DNA of 64,000 bases, taken from positions 131,248 to 195,247 of the forward strand of contig JTDE01001117.1 in NCBI GenBank assembly GCA_014338405.1. The letters run 5' to 3'. Positions 1 through 11,946 of this stretch are shown here, one piece after another. The notes below the pieces were generated by a model. It saw only the letters and a list, made by a program, of their open reading frames with translations, had not been told where the DNA came from and ran no database searches. The translations under genes were made by a program, and so were the position numbers. Numbering within the stretch: the stretch's first letter is position 1; every line of letters begins with the position of its first letter. The stretch is from Paragonimus skrjabini miyazakii (taxonomy: Eukaryota; Platyhelminthes; Trematoda; Plagiorchiida; Troglotrematidae).

Positions 1-120
1 TTTAGGAGAGTAGATAACCTTCACTTGGCAAGATTGCGGTTTTATTCAGCCGTCATGACAAGTCACTTTGATCAACCTAAAACAGGACAATGTGGGCAAG
101 GGAGTTCATCTCCGTGATCT

Positions 121-300
121 CTATTTACAGTTCATTTGGTCTTTGGAATTTCGGTGAACCCCGTAACTAAGCGCTTCTGTATAGTTTCGCTCCATTAGTT
201 TGATTATTTTGACACTTTCCAGATCAACTGTATGACCTCTGTCTAACACGTGACCAGCGATTGCGAAATCACCTATCAAAACCTAGTACTCCAGTCGATT
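121..300 (-). pseudogene. GIY-YIG endonuclease C-terminal remnant (Penelope-like element)
   Basis: Reading the minus strand from 300 down to the stop at 123-121 gives 59 codons with one internal stop. The segment FAIAGHVLDRGHTVDLESVK, followed by a basic stretch with E-A-L (NYTEALSYGV), matches the layout of the end of GIY-YIG nucleases in Penelope-like retroelements: a (S/A)-x-(I/V)-A-x-H-V motif, a G-H-x-(I/V)-D motif, then R/N..Y..EAL. The GIY-YIG catalytic half is not recognisable upstream (above 300), where all frames are broken. It is a dead fragment on sequence grounds. The family call rests on motif memory and needs a profile search. Confidence 0.5.
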
Positions 301-1797
301 TCGGGATGTTCACTAATGCTCTTCTGGTAGTCAGTTGTTCTCGTTCTATGTTCTCATACCTTCTGCCCAGTGCAAACATGCGACCACTCTTTGCATTTTG
401 TTCTGCATATACAGTTACTAGTTATATCAATATAAAATGGATCCTTAGTTTACCTCAAAGAACCCTACAATGTTCTAAATTCATGGATGTTCGGCTGTTC
501 TCAAACATACTTCAACTAATAACATACACCTACTTCAGGTATGTTATGCGCACTGCTCTAATATATACTTTCCCAAGTGAGTAGATAGACTCGCTATTGT
601 CTGTTTTGTTGCTGTCGTTTTTACTGCTCACTTCTCAACACCATTTGCTTACGTATCCCTTGTTGAATTTCAGTAGTTCAGACAAGTACTAATTCGCGCG
701 CTGTTCCCTACTTGTCACTCATTTGTTCGCTTGATGCAATCCATGCTCATGAAGTTCGCTGTTTTGAAACGTATGTAAGGTTTGCTGAATGATTAATGGT
801 AACCGTTCGGCTCCAATAGCGAATGGCTAGCTTGAAAATTAGTTTCCTACATCCATTTTGGCAGTATGGTTGGCCCACGTTGGATGACTGAAGCGAACAG
901 ACACGGTCCATTTGTTTGGTGCCACACAAAGGATCAGACCTTTTCCCTGATTCACACTGCTATGGTAGTTCGTCGCATAATACAAGATATGATCAGATGC
1001 TGTTTATCTTTTAGCCTTCAGTCAAAGTATGTGAAAATCCCATTAGACTAGGCTTGATGGTTGGATGATTAATTTCTTAATAATCGCAACCAGATTAAAA
1101 GAAACAGCTAGCCGCCACTTCAGTTTAAGCTGAAATTGCATGGCCTGTATGACTGGAACAAGCGTGACGGCTTTCGACAGACATAATTGTTTTAGGCAAA
1201 CTTGTGTTTCATAAAGCGATGATTGCCACAATCGTCTTGTGATTAATGTGGGAGGCATCAGACATGTTCATGGCTACCATTGCTGCTGGGTGAATGATCC
1301 GTTTGGCTGTCAGATTAAAAGTTAACAGTACTTCTATTCATGCGTCCAGCTAACATGCAAGCCGTTTTCACCATATTAGCCGAATTCACAGTTTACATCC
1401 GTTTAGTCCGTACAACTGCTCAAATTTGATGAACTTCTCCGAGTAGAGGGGAGAAACATAGATCGTATTGTGTTACACATAGGTGGTCTGTAGGATTTGT
1501 CAACTTATCAGTGACCCAAGTGTAATAGCTCTGGGCTTAGGCTGGATTCAAAGAACTGGTAGAAACAACTTGCTCGCTTGTGGCAAGTGCTTTATCAGCT
1601 GACTTGTGAAACCACTTTCAGAACTCAAAAGTTTTACAAAATGACTCAGATATACAATCCTCCCGCTGCATTTTATGAAATAAACCAAATGACAAAGGAA
1701 AGTAATTGCCCCAGCGGAAATGTATTAGACCATTCGGTGAATTATGTTGCTTGGGTGGTTGACAGTTCGAATGAGACAACTCCCGGTTCCCAGCGTG
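301..1797. other. unassigned stretch, no recognisable gene
   Basis: Short open frames only. Two have single splice-like features. The frame starting near 866 ends close to a GTATGT donor at about 1027. The frame 1609-1811 follows a pyrimidine-rich acceptor (ccactttcag, ending about 1617) and runs to a stop inside SINE B at 1798. Neither resembles a known domain. Nothing else was seen. Confidence 0.4.
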
Positions 1798-1905
1798 GCT
1801 TTGCAGTTTAGTTGGAAAACCAATTGCAATTTCTGCGTATTCTGCCTCTGTTCCTAGTGTGAATCCATTTGAAGTTCACATTTTTACACTCAAGTCTCTT
1901 TTAAA
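1798..1905 (+). repeat. tRNA-derived SINE, family B, degenerate copy
   Basis: This stretch aligns by eye with 29886-29990: a GGCTTTGCAGTT start, a conserved middle TTCTGCGTATTCTGCCTCTG, a weakened B-box-like AGTGTGAATCC, and a shared downstream segment that becomes T-rich. The A-box region is eroded. The intact B box is in the 29886 copy, so the tRNA origin is inferred mostly from there. Confidence 0.5.
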
Positions 1906-2138
1906 ACTAACTGACATATATATAGTTGAAGTTAAGATATCATAATTTTTCCGACTTCAGTCACAACAATTGCCTAACCTCGGCCCAACTGCGAAGTTCT
2001 GATCCCGAGGCTATCAAATGGATTAAACAGAGCGATTCTGTTTATTCTCCTTTCAAAACTTTCTGGCTAGATGAACATTATTCACACACGGTTGCGGACA
2101 AGCTTCTGAATATAATTTTTCATTCACGTCTATTGTGA

Positions 2139-2335
2139 AGTTACTGGCGTTGCGGTTAACACGCTAGTCTCGTAAGTGCGAGGGCCAGAGTGCAATTTTC
2201 GATCCGGGCGAGGATATGCGCCGTCTTTTCGTTCTACTATGACCGAAAATCGAGTCTACTGCTTCACTATAAACTGTGCTGGCCGAAAGATTTATCTAAA
2301 CGCTAAGACGGTGATCAAGTGTGTGTTGTTCAGCC
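2139..2335 (+). repeat. tRNA-derived SINE, family A, full-length copy
   Basis: The head has an A-box-like TGGCGTTGCGG (about 2144) and a B-box-like TTTCGATCCGG (about 2196). It is followed by the family body (GATATGC, then GAAAATCGAGTCTACTGCTTC) and the family tail (CTGGCCGAAAG, then GTGATCAAG.GTGTGTTGTTCA). The same order of blocks occurs in the copies at 7934, 17703, 46383 and 63827, which fixes the element at about 200 bp. A 60-codon open frame inside it is incidental. Promoter boxes imply ancestral RNA polymerase III transcription. Confidence 0.7.
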
Positions 2336-5300
2336 CGAATGAGAAAACTCGTTTTTAGGCATAGTTAACGAATTAGGTTATTTCAACTGGTTTCGATGTT
2401 CTGATCGCGGACTGATAGCTGTTAACACCAGTAAAGTGAAGGCCTTCCTCAGAAACAATTTGTTCCTCTGAGTGTTGTTTACATTTAACTATGTGGCCAT
2501 AAATCGCTCATGCCGAATACCAACTTACTGACGTAATTGTCATGACAAAACGAGTCAGTGTTCAAACTCTAATCGGGTATGCATGGGTGACCAGCTTCTT
2601 CGAGAAAGAAACTCGTGAAAAATACATTTATTTAAAAAAGTCTGTTTAACTAATTGTCCTGGACATGAAGCCTGCGAGCAAAAGCGGATATTATTCCATC
2701 CGATTCCCGGCTACTTATTACTAATGACAGTTATTGCTGCAATTGTCTTTAAACTCTCAATCTAAATTTATCATTCTGCCGTTACCATTTTTCCCCCGTC
2801 ATAACGAAATTCGAACAGACACTATCGCAATACCAGTCAGGTTCGTATTCACTAAATTATCAGTCCCGTGGATACCATTGTTGACGAACGATTACCATAA
2901 CATATTGGTAATTGCAAGACATCCTTGACCTGGCTGACTACAGACGATCGGACGATTCGATTGCACTGATTGCTTCGAAATGTTAACCCACATAAACGGT
3001 ATTCTTGTTCGACTAGACGTTCAACGAATTCGTTTAGGTTTGTTGAGATTTATGGGAGTAGGAACAGACGTAGTGGGTGTTCAAACGACACTGTTGACGT
3101 TTCCAGCGGGGCATATATTCGACAGATCCTGTACGTAATTCTCAGAAAATTACCGCTTTAACTTCTGGCCACCGATGGACATTGTCCACGCAGACCAATA
3201 GGACGCTAGTGAATCAAAAGGCCAAGCAATTTTCGTAGAGCAAATGCTATACTGATAAGAACTTGGTTTGTGAACAGTAGCTGCCAGTTCTAATCTGCTT
3301 CATAATGTCTCTACTTCATAAGTCAAAACAAGACTGAAACTGACTACGGTAGTTGAATGGCCCATGACAATTTAGGTTAGAATGATTAGGTGAACGGAAA
3401 TGATAATATTGAGTGCTGGTGAAGTAGGTAAACAAATACGAAGTTGTGTGTGATAAAACGAACCGACAGAGACTACTCCAACTTTAGCGCCAAACAACCA
3501 GCATAGCATTGCATACAAGAAAGCATAACTCGACAAACAGCCGTTTGCCAACGCACCGGTATATCAGCAGAAGAATTATGAAGTAGTTACTGTTTTAGGA
3601 TGTTGCGGCTCTTTTCAATCCATATCCGAGTTCATTTACGTCAAATTTCATACGGCGCCTTTGCAATAGTTTTGTGTTCTTCTTGAGGAATGACCATTTA
3701 GTTGGGGCGTAAGGAGATGAGAAGATTGATTTTTCGACCCTTGACGTGTTATATCTCAATAATTGTATTGTCTAACAGTTTAAAAACTTGTGACATGAAT
3801 TAAAAGAACGTGGCACACACATCACTTACAACTGAATGCTGTTTGTTCATACAGAGATGCACATTGCTGTCAAGCGATAACATTTGTGCAGCTTTTGTAT
3901 ATATCCTTTTTTTCAAACCAGTCTGGCTGAAAGCCTTATGGAAATGTAAAGCTTGCAATCATCTATAAGAGATGTTCGTATCCGAAAACGGTCAATGCCA
4001 GTATATAATTTTGCTCATGAACAAAGGTATTCTTTTGTAGCCAGTCAACAGCTGACTAAACATAATAGGTGCGCATAATGTTATTGCGAGTTACAGTGGA
4101 CGTCAGAGAAGAATGTACCAGCATATGAAGTGGTAAATCACGAGGATCGTAGGCACTTTAATGAAGATGGTTTGAATGCGAAAACATCACAAAGCGGTGA
4201 GTAGCAAGTTGTTGAAGTAAAAAGTAGGGTCAATGGGACTAGAGAGTCGGTGAATCGGGGTATGAATGCATGAAGAGTTTGTTTATTATGGACTCGAGTT
4301 TAACTACTCACAGCTAGGCCAATAGAAATTGAACACCTACACAAGTTTCTTTGTACTTGTAGTACAGAATTTACCAGTCGCATTGTGATAGCCCCATAGG
4401 GGAACTAGCTTGTCAAAGTGGGAACAACGAAAAGCCAATAGTTTCTTTTTATGCGCCAAACTCCTCAATACTTATTTTTGCTCCTCCCACAAGGCCTATT
4501 CGCCTGTACAAACAAACAAAACGGGTAACTGTATCTGTCATTAAAAGCCAAAACCAGTCGCTTTGATTTGACGTCTTCTTTTTACGGTACAAATAAGTTT
4601 AGCCCACCAAGTGCATACATTCAGCAGTTCCATGTTTCTCCTTTATGTGTTATAGTCAACGCCAGCTGTTCAAACTTGCAGGTTTGTGTCATTTTAAAAA
4701 CAAGGATGCAGCTTGTACCACTGAACTAAAATGTTACAGTTGTGTTTTCATCTGTTAGCGGTCTGCTGGAGTGCCAACGAGATCATCAAGTCAAATGGCA
4801 GTTTGTTTGGGATTATTGTGGCAATCTACATTATTTTAGGCGCAAAAATAAAAGCTGAGATTTTGATTATCGTGAACAATGCAAGCATGTCATACAGCAG
4901 AACAGTTAGCAAACGAAAACCTTCAGTTGATTTTCATTGGACCAGTAGGTTTACTGAGTATATATGTGAAATTCCAAAATAGACGATATCGTATACAATG
5001 TTCGGTATTAGTCGAAATGTAAAATGTCATGTTGCTTCCCACATGGTTGTGAAAGTCAGTGGATGTTAGCTGATTCCATCTCGATCGGATGGATTACCTA
5101 TTTGTCCAGTAAGCACGAAAGATCGAGTAAATTCATTTTGACAGTACGCCGCTAAATCGAGACAGAACCAATAACGATTGCTAGAAATCAGTCACTACAA
5201 AACTGAAAATCATCAGACCGACATCCAATACAATGTCAACAGTGATTGATCTTTAAATGTACTCAGGAACGTTCCACGAAGTTGGTCAAACTTCGTTTGC

Positions 5301-7933
5301 GACCGAATTTTAATAACTGCTTTGATTACATAATCTAACTTCATGCGGTAGAAGAGATCATTGGGTCATTGCAGACATCCTGATGAATAACCAAATTTTT
5401 CCGACCGTCATGGAGAAGGCCAACCTACTGAATGCACCTGACAAACATGTATTAAGTGAGATAACACAAAGAATTTTGACAATCAACGAAGTTTTTATGC
5501 CAAATGTTTTCATACTTTGATTTTGTAGATGCTGCAGATCTCCAATAGATTTCATCCAAAAGCGCATGAGAATACTCTGTGTATAGATCGCGTAATTACT
5601 AGAAACTGTTTGCTTTTCTGACCATTTACCCAACCAACTGATACTGTTTTAATTTTGTGTGAAACATTTGTTCTTCTTCTCCGTGTTTTCGCCTACCCCC
5701 TACTATATAATTACGGAGAAACTGAGATAGAAACTCATCATAAAATGACTGGTAAACAACAATTATTTTTCCACACTATTTACGAAATTCGGTCACGCGA
5801 TATATTGGTCATATGAAGATGGCTCATGAGATCTGAGTAAAACTGTATACAACCTGAAACATCTGGACAGTTTTCTACCCAGATTTATCACAAAGAACTA
5901 ATGAATTCTTATTTCTAGAGTACCACGCTTTTAACGACTTGTATACGGCAGATCGATGTTTTCGAAAGTAAATATCTTACATGAATTTAATTGACAGATT
6001 TACTATTTCAAATTGGGACACTGATTAACTTCAACGTGAAATGCTGTTTGCCAAGATGGTTAATACTCCGTTGACAGTTTTCAACACCAATTTATGAGAC
6101 GTTGTTAACCTAATGGCTGGCTGGCTGGCAACTGAGGATTTCCATTACAACCTTGAGTAAGGATTAAACATGTTCACAATAAAGCTATAATAAATTTTAT
6201 ATTCGGTGCCTGCCAGTACCATTCTACTCACAAAGCTTGAATCGGTACGCGCAAACAACTCTCCTCAAGTAATAAACTAACGATAGTAATCAGTAACTCA
6301 CCCCCAAAATGAATTCAAATTTTTTATTCTATTGGAAACTTTTGATGGAACCTAATTATGAAAAGTCCGAGCTTCGGCTGAATTCGCGCTAGATGTTTCA
6401 TCTGAAATCATAAATCTGTCAAACTACTTATTAATACTGGAAAATGCAATGTTATATGTATACTGAAGTTTCAACACAGAAGATGATTTGTCCCAACTTT
6501 CAGCTTGTGATAAACTTTCACAATTTATTTATACCCTTTTAACGTAAGAGAAACGCAATAAATTCTTCTTTTTAGCCTAACGTCTTCGTTGATTTTGCAG
6601 AACATAAAAGTGATCCTATACACAGTTATTTGAATCTGTTTTCAAAGTCTAACATTTTAAGCAAAATGGAATATGCAGACTTTACAGAAGGGTTTTCTCG
6701 AGTTAAGAATAACACAAACTAAACACTGCTCAGTTTTGATCACAATTTTAACATTCAAACTGCTCTCACTAGATCACTAATGAAAAATACGTAATACAGA
6801 TTTGCGTTTGTAAACTAATCTGTACTTGACAGTCATAGCAAACTTACTAGTCCCTATCCTGTTCTTGTCGTACTAAGGTTGATGGGATTCTGGTCCCTAC
6901 GCGTTCAGCCGCAGTACACTGGAACGGATGCTCAGTCCTGTCAGTTATCTCTAGAACACATGCGGTTCCGTTAACTTCGGTTGATACTGTCGTAAGTAGG
7001 ACCTCGTATTCAGTCTGATCTCACGAAATTACTGACCTGTGTGAACTATACGTTGAAATACTGTTTTATATAATCAAAAGTAGAGTGTTTATTTTTCATG
7101 ATGTAGACGTGTAAATTGTCAGTGTAGTTGATTATCATTTTCTAGCAATCAGCACATTTGTCAGTCGCATTTTCTCGTACAACATCACGTCTGTTTTGTT
7201 TCGTTGCGGTCACCGCGTATCTCACATAGTGTGCTTACGCTGTACACACACTATTCTCTAAGTATTTTTATTAAATTTATGGACGAGTACAATTTTCATG
7301 TTTTCTCCCGCAAAAAATTCAACTGCGACTTTTCAATAGCTGTTATTTTCACCGCGAAAATGTTCAACACATTCAAACTGTTAAAGGCATTGAGTACATA
7401 GGGATGAACTCCAAGTCACCTAGTTGTTACGACAGAAAGAACACTGGCAAAACTAAAAAACAATCAGGTGTATTTTGTGGCCATTTTAGTGTATACGGTG
7501 AATCCTATGCGTATAATCCATTAAGTTTTCGTGTCTAAAATCAACATTATAAAGTAATCGGCTGTTTTTAGCTCAGGTGATGACTGATTTCGTCAGACTG
7601 GCACAGCTTTCCCAATACAATTGCAACCCTAACGACACATTTACGGCGTATGTCGCTGAGTACATATAATTCCAGTGTGCGAACGCCAAGAGATCTACGC
7701 AATTTATATCACAATTTCTGCAAGATGAAACTGCAATAAAGCTGCGTTTTTGTTAAAACATACAACGCGCAAAATTCACACGTGTTTATTTTAGTCACGT
7801 TACGGACGGTGCGAACTTTTGATTACTATTTTGTTGGTCCCGAACTAGACGTGATCGAAACTTTCTGCGCAAACACCTAGGTATAGCTGCCAGTAAGTCT
7901 ATGAAAAGTGATCAGGATCTCACTGCTTGTAAG
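2336..7933. other. long stretch without a supported gene
   Basis: No protein domain was recognised in any frame. The notable frames are 4731-4982 on plus (83 codons, hydrophobic, with a possible N-terminal signal or anchor) and 5358-5633 on minus (91 codons); neither has convincing splice sites. A short GGCT run lies at 6114-6129. A fragment around 4290-4330 faintly resembles the family A body. Otherwise this is AT-rich sequence with nothing to call. Confidence 0.5.
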
Positions 7934-8130
7934 GTGAACATACCCCACGTTTGACCAGAGGCTTCATATTTAAATAGGCACTCCAACCAGCCTCTTTTCA
8001 CGGGAAGTGCGAGAATAGTGGTTCACTTCGTTTACACCTTGTCAACCGTTCATATATATTTCCACTGCCGAGATTAGAACTCCGACTATGTTTTCATGAG
8101 TCAACCGTGTTGACCAATGCGCCACTGAAC
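7934..8130 (-). repeat. tRNA-derived SINE, family A, full-length minus copy
   Basis: Read on the minus strand, it starts with GTTCAGTGGCGCATTGGTCA (A-box region, ending at 8130), has a B-box-like GAGTTCTAATC, then the body and the tail block. It ends in the family 3' end, seen on plus as GTGAACATACCCCACG at 7934. It is the leftmost of four family A pieces packed between 7934 and about 8790 in alternating orientation. Confidence 0.65.
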
Positions 8131-8225
8131 TTACACGAGCAAAACTCGAATCCAGTGGCTGTTTTCGAAGGGGGTCGGCTGCAAGATCAAAAGACTGCAG
8201 TGAAGTGTTAGCGATGTTCAACCTG
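8131..8225 (+). repeat. SINE family A, 3' half
   Basis: Immediately after the head end of the minus copy comes a plus-strand 3' half: AAAACTCGAATCCAGTGGCT, TTTTCGAAGGGGGTCGGCTG, then the terminal GATGTTCAACCTG. The head is missing. The join leaves two SINE pieces head-to-body in opposite orientation. Confidence 0.6.
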
Positions 8226-8317
8226 AAAAAATACCTGTATATGCTGGTATCTTTCAGCGCTGCACTTACTTAAACCGCAAAGTTTTTTGTACCATCCCTA
8301 CACATTAATGTTATTAG

Positions 8318-8508
8318 TGAATTTTACACTTTCTTAGTGTACCCTAACCACTCACAGAATTTTTAGTCAACCTCTTCCGAAAGGAAGTGTTAGATCCAGG
8401 ATGTTTTTTGTTATAGCTCGTCAATAGTGCATATCTCTGCAACAACTAAGACTAGAACTTTCGCCAATCTTTCGAGGCACACGTGTTGACCACTAAGCCA
8501 CTGATCCC
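8318..8508 (-). repeat. SINE family A, minus copy
   Basis: On the minus strand it reads GATCAGTGGCTTAGTGGTCA (A-box region), GTTCTAGTCTTAG (B-box region), GATATGCACTATTGACGAGC, then CTTTCGGAAGAGGTTGACTA. These are the family blocks in the right order. The 3' end (low coordinates, 8318-8345) is eroded. Confidence 0.65.
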
Positions 8509-8683
8509 ACATTAGGCACGACCGATTTATTTTATCTGAACGCCCAACCACTTTCGCCCGTAAAGGATAATCAGGCTAGCCGACCGTTTCGATAGGAGAT
8601 ACAGTTACTGTCTGTTAACTCCTTGAGATAACCCCGCGACTGGAAATTCTTATATAAGTAGAAAGCTCCGATCTTTTTAAGCC

Positions 8684-8788
8684 TGATAGGCAAAACTTGA
8701 GTCTAGCTCTTCTTTTGAAAGCACCTGGCTGAAAAGTCTACCTGAGTGCGAAAGTTACGATCAGCTGCTGCGGGTGTTCAACTTGAAT
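8684..8788 (+). repeat. SINE family A, 3' half
   Basis: AAAACTTGAGTCTAGCTCTT, then GGCTGAAAAGTCTACCTGAG and ACGATCAGCTGCTGCGGGTG, ending in TTCAACTTGAA. This copy shows well that the family extends about 45 bp past the GAAAGTCTA block to a terminal GTTCAA. No convincing head was seen upstream. Confidence 0.6.
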
Positions 8789-10333
8789 TGCCAGTAACTT
8801 ATCAGTTCACTGCTCATCCTGATAGAAGGAGAACAGGCATTCTGTTGATTCTGATCGCTAAGCCGATGATTCAAACGACTTAGCCTAGTGACTAGAAAAG
8901 AAACAGCATCCATTTAATGTTAGGGTATCTTCATTTTAAAACGTACTGCTTAAATCTTTCTTGACGACAGTCGCAGTTTTTGACCTGTTAGACAATGGTA
9001 AAAGTATTCAAAATCGCATTCCATGCTGCTGTCTGAACAATTCAGAAGTAGTGTATGCCCCTCATTCCGAGTGCTAGAAAGCCACGGCATGTTACATTGT
9101 GCTAATTTCATGTTTGGTTGCTTGTTTCTGAATTGTATTTCCGTTTTTACTCGTCAAGATTATATCACATATCCTGCTTAACAACAGTATTATATCTGCT
9201 GTTTATGAAATGATATTCCATGTTCGTGTTGAAGGTGCCAATCTCGGCCGGTAGAAATATTCCCTTCTTGATAATCCAACTCCTAAATTATTTAATGTAT
9301 GGGTGTGATGGAGACATAATATGACATTTCCAAGCTTCGTACCCAGCCTTATAGTTTAGGTGGCGCAACAAGTGTCAGGTGTGAGAAATGCTATTTTGAT
9401 ACCAAACGCGAATTCGACCAAAGGTGAGACCTATTACAATGAGTTCACTTCGTAAATATCACATTTACCGTAAAATCTACCAGTGCCCTTTATGTACAAT
9501 TTTTATTTCATTGCTGCCCAATACACTGTCAGGATTTTATAGGCACCCTGTACTTTTCTAACCCTTAGACCACTATTGGTTCCTTTGCTTCTAAAGTTCT
9601 TGAGTGTGGTGAACTGAGCAGTGTTCAGATTATTGATGCTCACTGAAATGCTTCATAAGTAACAGACTTTTCGTATATATGTGCATCTAGCATTCAGTGA
9701 GCCTATCTATCTAGTACTAACGGACTACTCCAAGAAGATACGCTGAAGCATTTCACTAACCTGAGAGTGAACTTGGTTATGCAAACAATCTCAGTCAAAC
9801 TGTCAAACTGTTATCTCCAAATGCATGCGCACAAGGAATGGGTGAGGAAGATCATTTCTGACCTTTGAACACAATATTCGACACAACCTGGAATAATCAA
9901 GGTTTTTGGTGTCTCACCTACTCAAGCGTTATCAGTGAGAATGGATTTTTGCAACTGCATAGTAACTGCAGAACAGACGTAAATATAGGAGTAATCCTAG
10001 GAGTTATACGAGACTTCGACCAGAGTAAGAAAAATTATTTAGCGAAACCAGAAATGTCACAGATTTGCCTCAGTCACTTTTCAGCTACCTATACTTAACT
10101 GTATGAGTTAATCCCCTTACAAACCGCTTATTATTTACACGTGAGTAACCAATCTCTCTTTTCAGCATATTTCAACACCTAACAGATACACCCGGGTGAC
10201 AACAACCACATGAGGTCTACATGTTTTACACCACCCTCAGTCTAGCAGTTCATCGCTATGGTGACTGTACGGAAGATAAGAGTGACGTAACGTAAATTTT
10301 TAACAAATGATTATATCGTAAAGCTACGTTTAG
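8789..10333. other. unassigned stretch
   Basis: The only longer frame is 9865-10098 on plus (77 codons), without good splice sites or a recognisable domain. No repeat family from elsewhere in the window was seen here. Confidence 0.4.
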
Positions 10334-10587
10334 CACAACAGTAAAGAACAGTTTTTCACCATTGGAGAGTTGGTCAAGGTCTTGGCACAGATACTGGATT
10401 CAATAAACAACGTTGCAACATGCCTGCAACAGGTGCCACGCATTGCTTTCCTGATTAGGCGTAACGTCCCTGGTTTCAACAAAATTTGGCTCACTGTTAA
10501 GGCTTCGACCTTAAAATTAGCTCAACACCGACACAAGGCTGAGAAATTCTGCGGCATGGAAATCCACAATGCACAAAATTTCAACTG
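10334..10587 (+). CDS. candidate internal exon, helical unknown protein
   Basis: The frame is open for 85 codons after a TAG that doubles as a possible acceptor (gctacgtttag, ending 10333) and reaches a weak donor (ACTG/GTAGTT) at 10588. The translation is rich in regularly spaced hydrophobics (e.g. GELVKVLAQILDSINNV), as in amphipathic helices, and is followed by a basic segment (LAQHRHKAEKF). No family was recognised. Splice sites are mediocre, so chance is a real alternative. Confidence 0.25.
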
Positions 10588-11727
10588 GTAGTTTCAAGAT
10601 TTCGTACTCAAAGCTATCTGAACGTACTGGAGTCATAGACTACGAAAACTTATTAACATTGGGCAGCAAGCTATGGTTGGTAGATTTTTTACTTCAACTA
10701 AACGACTCAAATTTCAAAGTTTCTTTGGGATAAAAAATCATTTTGTTTGTCCGATCATCCTAGGGTAGATTTTGTCTGTTGGATCAGTGTTTCACTCAAT
10801 AGACGTCCCCAAATATTTTCTCAATATCGCTGACAAACTGGTTGACAGTCGAACGAAACGTACTCTATAATCTGCATGTAAAGATTCTACAGGGGAAATA
10901 CCATTCAAATATAGACAACGCCCTTGGAGAAGTCCACGCATATGGTGCGAAATTTTGCGATAGACACTACTTTTGTCGCGACTAACTTCCCACAGACATG
11001 TACGAAACACTTTTCCCGATAATTGTGGACAATCTTTCAAAGGGGGACTATTAAGACAGGCTTATTGAAACAAAACCAACTTGTTTGCACAATGGTTGCG
11101 AAGTGATTCATCAACGTATATGACAATTCTCATGTGCAATCTCAACACATCGCTCCAATGCACTGTAAAGTTGTGAACACCTGAAAAACCAAAGCCGTTT
11201 AAGTATTCCCTACAACGGGTACGCGATACTCTTCTCTGGCTAGCTCTTGTACTTTTGACCCAAGCTTAGACATAATACTTTTAGTAAAATGTGGTGCATT
11301 TTACTGCATGCAACAATGCTGTGGGATCACAACGGCTACTGAAACGTATAGTCTGTCCTTTATATTCAATTCTGACCTGTCTGTGATCTATATCAGTGTA
11401 TGTCCCAACGTGTATGATGGCTGCATAATCGTCAAAACAGACTGCTAGCCTTGTTGGGAGGTTTATAACGTAGTAAACACCTTTGAACACTTGATAGGAC
11501 CTCAAAACTAATCATCAACGCGTCCATCTTTTGACCATCTCTACAGAATAGCCCTATCCAATAATAATCACATAGATCGGAGACAATATCACAAAGTTAC
11601 TCTCCTTCAGAGAAACATCCTTGTTGATGAAATAAAGTTTTGCACCCCAAAAGATGTTTATTTTATGGAAACTACATTAGTGACCCTAATTTGTGCGGGA
11701 TAATTATAGAACAGTCCAGCAATAAAA
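10588..11727. other. unassigned stretch with two minus-strand frames
   Basis: Minus frames 10792-11040 (82 codons) and 11281-11505 (74 codons) are protein-like in composition. The second contains a GTCAGA donor-like site after DIDHRQ, but its upstream acceptor is weak. No domain could be assigned. A possible TATA-like element (gataattatag) lies about 30 bp before the ATG at 11728. Confidence 0.3.
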
Positions 11728-11946
11728 ATGAAATTAAGTTACTGGATTCTGGTGTTGACGTGTTTTGTAGCACTTCAGTGCACTCCTGTGCAAACCAATA
11801 TTTTGAAGCCATGCATTGAACGTTTGTGTGTGTGTGTGGTTGACGCTTCAAAGGAATGCCGGTGTTTGACCACTAACATTTTAGGCCCGTCATTTGTTAC
11901 GGTGGAGCGAATGATTGTTCCGTGGATATCCCTGATTTGGTGTTAA
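11728..11946 (+). CDS. candidate small secreted cysteine-rich protein or first exon
   Basis: The ATG has a good eukaryotic context (A at -3) and opens a 72-codon frame. Residues 1-20 look like a classical signal peptide: a Lys at position 2, then a hydrophobic core (WILVLTCFVAL) and small/polar residues before QCTPVQTN. After the predicted cleavage site come closely spaced cysteines (LKPC, ERLCVCV, ECRCL), so disulfides are plausible. The frame ends with TAA directly; there is no obvious donor, so it may be a complete short protein, a first exon with an unseen donor, or chance. No known family was recognised. Confidence 0.3.
   Translation: MKLSYWILVLTCFVALQCTPVQTNILKPCIERLCVCVVDASKECRCLTTNILGPSFVTVERMIVPWISLIWC

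Noticed and set aside
2176..2358. 60-codon frame
   Set aside because: Lies inside a family A SINE.
11281..11505. Minus frame with a GTYTDID segment faintly like small bacterial RelE/HigB-family proteins
   Set aside because: Similarity is a few residues only, the genome context is eukaryotic, and no partner gene or other prokaryotic signal is present.
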